Source: Eunapius fragilis (lineage: Eukaryota; Porifera; Demospongiae; Spongillida; Spongillidae). Taken from it: DNA of 64,000 bases. Under the pieces are notes generated by a model, which did no database searches, had not been told where the DNA came from, and was given only the letters and a program-made list of their open reading frames with translations. A program made the position numbers and the translations under genes. The stretch lies in assembly GCA_963681505.1 (NCBI GenBank), contig OY811984.1, positions 780,772 to 844,771 of the forward strand, read 5' to 3'. This document shows, in pieces, positions 11,307 to 20,181 of this stretch; position 1 is the first letter of the stretch; each line of letters begins with the position of its first letter.

Positions 11307-12899
11307 ATGGACCAACAGCTTTGCGATCACTTGTACCTTTGTCATTCCTTGAACTTGGCTGAGCATGTAGGAAAAGACGATTCAACAGTTGAGATATATA
11401 AGGTTAAAGGCTTTATTCTACAGCATGCGTGCAGGTCCATGCATATACATGCCGGCATGAACTGCTTACCGTCTTTCTGTTTCAGAAATGGAAGCGTCGC
11501 TGGGTGGTGCTGAGCGCAAACATTTCGCCTTCAAAGTGTTCCTTAAACTACTGCAAAAAGGAGACCGTCTGGCTGTCCAATAAACAAAGCGAAATCAGCA
11601 AATGCCAACTGACCAGCTTTTCGGTGCAAAAGGCCACCGGTCACGGAGAACATGACAACCACCTGATCATCTCCCTCCGTGCCTACGCTATCTGCCTGTC
11701 CTTTGAGTCAGTTACGAAGATGGAGCAGTGGTACAAAGCTCTGGAACGTATGCTCGGTAGGCGGGGTCAGATGGTGGTTCGCACGTTCATCCATGCATGA
11801 CTGACCCAGCTCGGCTTTTTTAATTTAATTTTTTACGCTAATAGTTGTTTAAGAGGAATAGAAGCCGCTTTACCAAATATCATGTGACTGATACATACCC
11901 GATACCATGGAATTTATTTTTGACTAAGCTATACAGTTTTCAGTAAGTAGGTTGATGAGCGAAAAATACACCTGCAACGTGGGCTATGCTTACTAGTCTC
12001 TTCTGCAGAATTCTATGATGTCGTTCTGAACTGCCCCAAGTACAGTAGGCTCCAAGGTGAGTACGTGGTCCAGTTCTCTTCCCCAGACCAGTTTAAGGTG
12101 TGGGGGTTGAATGGTCAACTGCTCTGGGAATGGCCACTTAGCAATGTGAGGAGAATTGGCTACCAGAAATCAAATAAGGAGCTTGAAGTTGAAGTTGGAA
12201 GGTTTGGTTGGGGAGGAGGGGATATCTGGTATTGCCATTAAGTTAAGTATATCTTCCCCTACCCCTGTCAAACTGACCTGGTACAACAGAAAGTCATGTG
12301 TAGGAGATGGGCAGTTCTTCTTTGCTGGTCAGAGGGTATTCGCATTGTACCGCACAATTAAGAGAGCCATGGAGGTGCCTGTCCAGCAAGTCAGGTCCCC
12401 AGACCATCCTGATGAGCCAGCAAGGTCATCACCATATCTCCCAGCCAGGTTACCAGTCCTGCCAGCAAGGTCCCCAGACCAGCCCATAAGGTCACCAGTC
12501 CCATCTTTGAGATCAACAGCTAGATCCCTGAATGACAGAGTATTGATGAGGTCATCAGAAGACATTCACTCTCCAGACCACATCTATGCTTCAGTTGGTA
12601 AAACAATGTGCAATGTTAACAGTGCCCAGTCCCACCTGAATGGTGCATTATTGAAAAGTGCCACACCAAGCCTGGACGGTGCCCAGGCCACTGCGGACTA
12701 TGCTCAAGCACATAACAATAATGCCACATCTTACATGTGCCTGGACAGTACCCAGACCACCGTGGATGGTGCCCAGGCTAGTGCCGACACTACCCAGACC
12801 AGTGTGGTGAAGTTGGGCACCATGATAGAACATTGGGATAATCTCCAGACTGACATATATGATGATACTGCTTCATGCTCATCAGAGATTTATCTATGA
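11307..12899 (+). CDS. DOK-like PH-PTB adaptor, copy A
   Basis: Exons 11307-11402, 11486-11756, 12009-12201 and 12290-12899 join in frame to 1170 nt (389 aa). The N-terminus MDQQLCDHLYLCHSLNLAEH differs most from the other plus-strand copies. PH residues are of the SFSVQK..TGHGEH..AYAICL type, as in the minus-strand gene. The PTB has WEWPLSNVRRIGYQ. The tail has IYASVG, a run of Asp-x-Ala-Gln repeats and IYDDT, but then diverges to end SCSSEIYL, so it lacks the TVL end of B, D, E and F and several middle Tyr motifs. All four exons lie within 1.6 kb, making this the most compact copy, with no transposon in its introns. It is probably the founder or an old member of the plus-strand array. Function is as for the family: a phosphotyrosine-dependent docking protein (inferred). 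Confidence 0.86.
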
Positions 12900-15099
12900 C
12901 TTTATACCACATAAATACTTATGCTTGGTTTTTTTTTTTTCTCTCCCAGCCACCCTCCTCGTCCCCTCCCAGATAGCCCCTCCCTCTCCCAGCCACCCTC
13001 CCTATCCCCTCCCAGATAGCCTCCTCACTCTCCTTCCTGCTACCAAGTTCTAAAAACTTTGTGCGCCATAATTAGAACGCAATAATAACAATTAAATTAT
13101 CGTTCGTTATCTGATTGTGGAACAGTTCTCCTCATTACGCATAATTAGATGATTTCCCAGCGTAAGTATGACATCTTTCACTGGTATCTAAAGATCAAAG
13201 CCGTGGCTTTGCGTGCATAATTAGGTCATGACTTCCGTAAAATGCATAAGATTTCTAAATGGATCCCACCACTTTACTACAGTTGTTAAACTTGCTGGCC
13301 CGAATGTGCACTGCATATGTTGGCTACTAAAATGGCGCGAGCCTGGTACGGCACAACATATAAGGCTGGGGACGAGACGACGTACGAGGAGGCAAAGCAA
13401 TTGAAATGGGTAAAGTATTCCAACTTCAGCTCTTCTCTCTGTATGTGACCACTGAGACTTCTTGCAGTGGCGTAGAAACGGTTCGAAAAAAGTCGAGCTG
13501 GGCTATAGAGGAGTTGCATGTGACGTCGCGCGCGTCTTACATCACTAAGTATGTTACTATAAATATGCGCTGCGTGGGTACGAGATAAACAATAACCGGA
13601 CGGGAACGATAGAAGGCGGCGGCATACGCTCACGTGGTACATATTTATAGCGTGCCGTATACATAAATAGCAGCATACGTATGATGTAACTAAACAAATG
13701 CAAGGCGCGCGTGACGTCAATGCAACTCCTCTATAAGTAGGTGCGGATAGTCTCGTACCCAGACCATATGACGTTAATGATGCGGTAATACGTCATATGG
13801 CCTGAGTAAGGGGCTATATTAACTAACTGTCAGGCACTTGGTGCTGGAAGAATAAATGGCGTCTAGGGCTTCACTCCAGCCGCTTTTTTTGTATTTCTAT
13901 TTAGCATAAAGTGCAGAATTTAATAGATATCCACCACGCACGTACCAGCTATATTATAAAATTATACAGTTTACTCTCGATATAACTGAGCGCACTCCCG
14001 GCGATATAAGCGTATTCCCTCGTTATAAGCGTAGGGGGTGTGAATAAATACCGGTATTCAAAATAATGCGAGTGATTTTGCATATTTATATGTGCAATTT
14101 ATCTCAGTTGTTTTTTAAAAGCGCACAAATTAAGCATTTTCTTACACGTAAGAAAAGAGCTTTGTGCTGCGCGCATTGTCCTTGCTTTACCGCCTTGTGC
14201 GCTTGGTACATGTACGCTAGCCGGCACCGGAAGTTAATCTGGAACAATGCAACGCGCAAAGCCCTTTTCTCTTTCCAACGAGCACACAATAGACCGCGCT
14301 TAGCCTTATCGTGGATAGTGCTGAAGGTGATAACATTGACCGAACCATATATAGAACCTGAGGCATGCAAGGTGCAGTGCCATTAAGCTATGTCAGTTCA
14401 TAGAAGACAATACAGATGTACAGGCCAGGGTTTTCTTACAGCTAGCTAGCTGATAAGATCCACCTGCATTTAAGATCACAGTTTATATATATTCTGGCCA
14501 CTGTTTGCGTAAACAATTAATTCATGCGTTATACCCTCTTTAAGAGTGCATTGTACACTGAGTAAAAGCGCAGAGCACAAACGTCGCACTTATAGGCCGT
14601 TGCTATATATTAATGTATGTGAATGAATATAGCGCTGCTATTATAATGTTAATGTCACGCATGGGTGAATATCAATTGTTACATCGTTTCTTTGTGCTAC
14701 CTTGCTTTGTGAAGGACTTTAAAATATCAACACATTAAAATATTTTTTCTCATACGTGTAGACAATTGGTGGGGACCCCCCTCCGTTCAAGCCACCGCTT
14801 GTCTACCGTAGGGGTATTTTATACCGATTCAACACACAGATGTCTCATTTTTTAAAACAGTTTGCTGCATTTGTGCAGGCTATTACCCCATGTACATTAA
14901 TGTATTACATTAACTCTTAAATATCAATTGCTCATATTTAAAGTTGACCATATATGTAAACTATGCTATAATTATCTTTGCGCGCGTTGCTGCAGTCGGT
15001 AGCGATGCGGCTTATTTTATCGTGCATACAGAACGTCATAAAATTGCATGTATGTGCGTGTGATGTGGTGCGTGTGCCGGTTGTGTCACCGCCCGTATA
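12900..15099. other. intergenic DNA between copies A and B
   Basis: About 2.2 kb with a C/T-rich stretch (12930-13045), AT-rich sequence and short inverted repeats, including CCATATGACG and CGTCATATGG near 13764-13801. Open frames at 13286-13720 (-) and 14066-14386 (+) show no family motif and no second copy, so I do not call genes here. Confidence 0.45.
13500..13737. repeat. short foldback/MITE-like element
   Basis: Imperfect terminal arms of about 33 bp. The left one reads CTATAGAGGAGTTGCATGTG and the right is its reverse complement near 13704-13737 with small changes. Both arms contain a CRE-like TGACGTC next to GCGCGCG. The arms flank about 170 bp of unique sequence. Confidence 0.5.
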
Positions 15100-15398
15100 C
15101 GTCTCTTCGCAGCGCTGCTGCTCCACCGGGAAACGTAACATGGACACGCGATAAATAATTTCAGACACAAAAGTGCATCCATCATTGGTATAATATACTT
15201 TAATGGTTTTGTCTTGCTCCTATTTACAAAGGTGGCGTTTTCATGTATATCTACCGCATTCCATGCAGAGGCGCCAGGCTGCGGGGTCGATAACTATTTC
15301 AATATTTAGGGCGTGGGTTTTTTGAATGGACCGTTCACAGCCGCGTATCATGCTCAATTATTTTACGCGACTGATAATTTTTGTGAATTGGTCCTCGA
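15100..15398 (+). promoter_or_regulatory. conserved upstream block of copy B
   Basis: The block starts TCTTCGCAGCGCTGCTGCTC and ends in GGTCGATAACTATTTCAAT plus GGGCGTGGGTTTTTT. It recurs before copies C and E in the same order and orientation, and partly before D and F. Conservation across paralogs and its position before the first ATG suggest a promoter or 5' UTR. It could also be simple carry-over from the duplication. Confidence 0.4.
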
Positions 15399-18207
15399 AT
15401 GGATCTACAGCTTTGCGACTATCTATACGTCCGTCATTCTTTAGGCTCAGCTGAAAGGTTAAGAAAGGAAGGCCTATCGGCTGAGATCTATAAGGTTAGT
15501 ATGCCGCCCTTCTATTGTAATATTTTTATAATGATAATTAAACAAACCTTAGCCAGGTTATTGCTGACACGCCTAACTGCTCTATTTCAGAAATGGAAGC
15601 GTCGCTGGGTGGTGCTGAGCGCAAACATTTCGCCTTCAAAGTGTTCCTTGAACTACTGCAAAAAGGAGACCGACTGGCTGTCCAATAAACAAAGCGAAAT
15701 CAGCAAATGCCAACTGACCGGCTTTTCGGTGCAAAAGGCCACCGGTCGCGGAAAACATGACAACCACCTGATCATCTCCCTCCATGCATACGATATCTAC
15801 CTGTCCTTTGAGTCGGTTACGAAGATGGAGCAGTGGTACAAAGCTTTGGAACGTATGCACGGTAGGCGGGGTCAGCTGGCTATAATAATACGAAAACATT
15901 TTCCGCTACGAGAAATGTTAATTGGTGGTTTAATGGCAACAGTAAAATCATGTAAACATAGGCTTTGTACTGAAATTAAGAAGTGAAATATAGCTACTGC
16001 ATGCAATCGTGACCAGTGTTACCGCGATATACCGCGATTAATTCTTTATATACCGCTATTAAATTGCAAAATAAATGCCTTAGCCTCATATGACACTGAA
16101 TTAGTTCAACCTTGTGCACTTGTAGCTGTCGCGTACAGAGGCCTTCTTCTTTTCTGGATAGGCCTTGTATTGCATCGCATACAGAGGCCTTCTATTTTTC
16201 GGGATTGGCCTTGTAGAGCGCTCGGGCTTTAGCTTTGTTCTCGTCTTGCTTTTGGAGGTATTCCGCTCGTTGCTTAGATCTCTTCTTTTGATTACGCGAA
16301 GGCATTTTTAATTAGAAAAACAACTTCACTAGCCAAGGTAACAACTAAACTGCGATAAGACCAAATAAATTTAGTGCAGGTTAGAGTACCTATACCACCT
16401 AAAATTATTAATAAAAATCTATTATATATCATTATTAAATAGAACTTGCTAGATGTGATATGTCTATATGACATGTAAGGATAACGTGCCGGTAAATTTC
16501 GAAGCGATTGGTACTATTGCTGTTCTTTAAAACCGTTCGTAGCTCGAGTTATACCTTACTAAGAAGAAGAAGAATAAGAAGACGACGACGACGACGACCA
16601 AGAATTATTTTAGGACTGGGCACGAGAAACAGGAAATTGTTTCTCTATAACCACACCGTTTTATGACACGGAACCAACGTAGAACTGTAGATGGTTGTGC
16701 TCTCATTCCATCGCGATAAAGTGATAAGCGATCCGTTTCTCCGTTGTCCCTCCAGACGCTAGTGAAGTTTTATTAATGACTTTCATCAACCCTCAATCAA
16801 TCCTATTGAACCTGCTGCCGCAGGTTCAGATTCCTGACATTATAATTCTGTGATTCCATTTACGTGCATCTCATATATTGGAGGCGTATTGCCGTGTCTG
16901 GAACCCCGACCCATATGTAACATTTGTTGTACACAACCCAGCATGCTTGTCTTTTTAAAGTTTTTGCACGGGCAATGTTATAACAAAATCCTCCTTTGTG
17001 TTTGATGGCAAGGAAATTTGTAGGATACCATTTCCGTTGTGCAAAGGTAGAAACTAACTCAATTTCACCTCAAAACATTGTAACATTGCTACATGCATGT
17101 ATTTATTGTTGATCATGAATGAATAATTGCATCGTCATAGTAATGTAGTGGCTCGTTTATGCTGTGTGCTATATGACTAATTTAATTCCCAGCATGTGTT
17201 GCCATATTAAGCCCCACCTATTTATCTCTCCTGCAGAATTCTATGATGTCGTTCTGAACTGCCCCAAGTACAGTAGGCTCCAAGGTGAGTACGTGGTCCA
17301 GTTCTCTTCCCCAGACCAGTTTAAGGTGTGGGGGTTGAATGGTCAACTGCTCTGGGAATGGCCACTTAGCAATGTGAGGAGAATTGGCTACCAGAAATCA
17401 ACTAAGGAGCTTGAAGTTGAAGTTGGAAGGTTTGGCTGGGGAGGAGGGGATATCTGGTATTGCCATTAAGTTAAGTGTATCTTCCCCTCCCCTGTCAAAC
17501 TGACCTGGTACAACAGAAAGTCATGTGTCGGAGATGGGCAGTTCTTCTTTGCTGGTCAGAGGGTATTCGCATTGTACCGCACAATTAAGGGAGCCATGGA
17601 GGTGCCTGTCCAGCAAGTCAGGTCCCCAGACCAGTCCACGGGGTTACCAGATGAGCCCACAAGGTCACCATCAGATGTGCTGGCAAGGTCACCAGACCAT
17701 TCCATGAGATTACCAAGGTCACCAGTCCATTCCATGAGATTACCAAGGCCACCAGACCATTCCATGAGATTACCAAGGTCACCAGTCCCATCTTTGAGAT
17801 CAACAGCTAGATCCCTGAATGACAGAGCACTGACGAGGTCATCAGAAGACATTCCCTCTCCAGACCACACCTATGCTTCAGTTGGTCAATCAATGCACAA
17901 TGTTAACAGTGCCCAGTCCCACCTGAATGGTGCATTATTGAAAAGTGCCACACCATGCCTGGACAGAGCCCAGGCCACTGTGGACAGTGCCCAGGCCCAT
18001 ATCAATAATGCCACATCTTACATGTCTGCAATGTGTCTGGACAGTGTGGACAGTACATATGATGACGTCATAATGGGACATGAGGATAGTGCTGCCCAGG
18101 ACAGTAGGACATATGACAGCATTTCAGGGTCATCAGACCACTACTACAGCACAATGGAACCACAGGACAGTGCCCAGACCCACATATATGATGATACTGT
18201 CTTATAA
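15399..18207 (+). CDS. DOK-like PH-PTB adaptor, copy B
   Basis: Exons 15399-15494, 15591-15861, 17237-17429 and 17517-18207 join in frame to 1251 nt (416 aa). The N-terminus MDLQLCDYLYVRHSLGSAER is the standard one for B-F. PH (residues 33-123) is of the GFSVQKATGRGKHD..YDIYL type and has a unique His near its end (ERMHG). PTB covers about 123-215. The tail has three SPRSPVHSMR-like units, then Tyr motifs TYASV, STYDDV, TYDSI, YYSTM and IYDDTVL at the C-terminus. STYDDV fits the S/I/V/L-x-Y-x-x-I/V/L pattern of SHP-type SH2 ligands, and TVL fits a class I PDZ ligand. The 1.4-kb intron between PH and PTB exons holds a broken transposon ORF on the opposite strand. Confidence 0.87.
16110..16304 (-). 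pseudogene. fragment of a Lys-rich transposon-type ORF
   Basis: The minus strand begins MPSRNQKKRSKQRAEYLQKQ and continues KARALYKANPEK, then meets a stop. After it come degenerate repeats of the same Lys/Asn-Pro-Glu-Lys type. A similar broken peptide (YLQNRDD..YNADPEQK) occurs near 41090-41215 on the plus strand. Basic repeat proteins of this kind accompany mobile elements in sponge genomes as far as I recall. It lies in the PH-PTB intron of copy B. Confidence 0.4.
16505..16720. repeat. interspersed repeat with GACGAC run
   Basis: The segment AACCGTTCGTAGCTCGAGTT, then an AAG/GAC triplet run, then GACTGGGCACGAGAA, recurs in diverged form near 38645-38770, 40740-40840 (reverse) and 50985-51080 (reverse). 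This makes it a dispersed repeat family. Its full ends cannot be fixed from this window. Confidence 0.5.
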
Positions 18208-18314
18208 TTAATATTTGGGTGGGGGGGAACTCAGAACAACGGAAATGAACAGCGGAAAATTACAGAGATCAAGTTCCTTACTCAGAATTGGATTTTAAAT
18301 ATATCAACTCGGTT

Positions 18315-18320
18315 AATAAA
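18315..18320 (+). terminator. poly(A) signal of copy B
   Basis: AATAAA 107 bp after the stop codon, in the context GGTTAATAAAACATT, which is kept behind copies D, E and F. Confidence 0.6.
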
Positions 18321-18839
18321 ACATTCATTAATAGAACGCACCGTGATAGGTTTGCCTATTATTAACTTTATGTTATCTCAACAACAAAATGACAACTGAT
18401 CGCACAATATTAATAACCGGTAAATAGTATAAAAGTTAATACCTTCAATTGATATATGATACATGTACATTAATACTTAGTTTCTCCAATAAACACGTCT
18501 CCATGCTTAGTGGACGGATTGAAATGAAATTCTGTATAACCAAGTTGGCCGAGTCAGTTTATAAATCCGGGTAAAGGTAAGAATTATAATGCTCAATGCG
18601 CCATGTTAGTTCCTCTATCGCCGTTTTCAACCAAGTTCTTAATACAGTGTTGCGGCAGGAGTTCATTAACAGTGGCGGATCTAGGAATGGTGGGGGCGGT
18701 TGGTTTGGAGGGGCGGCGTCTGTATTATCATTATTGCATATACCGTACAGCACACCAACAAAATCAAAGTCACAGCAGCAACCACCCCACACCCACACAC
18801 CTCAACCCCCCTCCTCCAAATGCCGAAACCTTGCATGGG

Positions 18840-19935
18840 AGGGCAAGGCTCTATAGCATTGGCTCTCACGAGCGAAAGGCTTAGCCTCTGGTACAGGATG
18901 GTGGTAGCCTGTGATTTGTTACATCCCATTTGGATGGCTAGACGAGCCGCAAGACGCAAGAAGGATTGTTGTGCTTCCGTGCCCCAGCATCCATATGACT
19001 CCACAGCTAGGGGAGTGCACATCCATCCAAGCTCAACACACTTAGAATCATTGGCATTATGCTTTCTCGCCTCAGCAACCAGAGCAGAAGACCCACACCT
19101 CACCCCCGTTTCAGTCAAAGTGGTTGGGTTAAGCGGTGAAGTGATAGTGAGGTCAAAAGCAGCAGGTTGGCCAAAGTGCCAGTTGTTAACAAGTACGTCA
19201 GCAGGACGAGAGTGCAGCCTATCAAGACCAAGACCACTTCCAACTTCGACCTGACCACCTAAGCAAGCCCTATGACAGGACTCCACAAAAACATCACGAA
19301 GGCTGTTGTGACGCAAGACCATCCCCGTGTTTGCACGTCAATGCATGGTGACCAAGCGGGTCCAGCCTATGGTTAGGACAATAGGGACAGCATGAGCCAA
19401 AGGAAACATCCATACCAAGCCACCACTTAATGGCAACCTGAAATTCGTTAGACTCTAGATGCAGGTTAAGGCCTGGAGAGGGGATAACAGTAAGCCAAGA
19501 AGCAGCATGACGTGATGAGACTGATAATAAGCGAGCTCATATGGGCCGGAGAGGAGAGATCAAACAGCTGCCGAAGCTGCTGATCTTCAATTTTGCTAGA
19601 CAAAGTGTGCTGTATAGAGGTGGCTAATATGGAATCAGCTGCATGCTGGCACTAACTCATTAAAAAGCACGATTGATTCCGACAAATGCAAGTTAAAAGA
19701 TTTGTCAAAGCCCGAACTACTAAGAGAAGCTAGGTACGCTGCAACGGAATGGCATGCATGACAAGCTACGAAGGCCAAGTCCATCCCTACTAAGACTGCC
19801 AGCATGAGTTGTGCTTGCATCCAATCAATATCAGAGGTGTCTAACGCTGTGTATTCAAAGAAGCATTGACGCACATCCTTGTCAAATAAATCCAAGCCCT
19901 CAGCGACGTATGAAGGAGGTGTGTATAAATAAAAA
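18840..19935 (-). pseudogene. degenerate C-terminal part of a reverse-transcriptase retroelement
   Basis: On the minus strand the peptides run in order: VRQCFFEYTALDTSDIDWMQ with AAYLASLSSS, then CPYC..LGHHALTCKHGDG (a Cys/His cluster), then LRHNSLRDVFVESCHRACLG, RPADVLVNNW, FGQPAAFDLTITSPLNP, SKCVELGWMCTPLAVESYGC and FLRLAARLAIQMG. This order is typical of the C-terminal region of LINE-like reverse-transcriptase proteins seen in sponges and cnidarians. Frames are broken between blocks, and the catalytic RT core is absent, so it is a 5'-truncated relic. It lies between copies B and C, just upstream of the conserved 5' block of C, in opposite orientation. Confidence 0.7.
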
Positions 19936-19944
19936 TAAAAATGT

Positions 19945-20181
19945 CTCTTCTCAGCGCTGCTGCTCAACCGGGAAACGTAGCCGGCATAGACATGCGATAT
20001 AGATAGATTCAGACACAAAAGTGCATACTGATATATTTTAATGACATTGTCTTCCTCCTTTTTACAAAGGTGCCGTTTTCATGTACTGCCTCGCATTCCA
20101 GAGGCCTTGCAGTTGTTAGGCTGCGTTGCTAACGGGGTCGATAACCGTTTCAATATTTCAGGGCGTGGGTTTTTTTGTCGA
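19945..20181 (+). promoter_or_regulatory. conserved upstream block of copy C
   Basis: Same block as before copies B and E: CAGCGCTGCTGCTCAACCGG at the left, CAATATTTCAGGGCGTGGGT just before the ATG. The TTTCAG|GGCG step resembles a splice acceptor, so the first ATG may lie in a second, 5'-UTR-bearing exon. Confidence 0.42.

Noticed and set aside
12156-12289. Start MATRNQIRSLKLKLEG leading into the tail of copy A (also at 31940 and 43962)
   Set aside because: This is the +1 frame of the PTB exon read through the 82-88 nt intron 3. It is open only where intron length is 82 or 88, and the spliced frame gives the conserved PTB end.
13286-13720. 144-codon ORF on the minus strand between copies A and B
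   Set aside because: It crosses a foldback element and has no recognised motif or duplicate; composition is mixed and no splice context supports it.
14066-14386. 106-codon ORF on the plus strand
   Set aside because: Single copy, no motif, AT-rich flanks, and an equally long ORF on the other strand.
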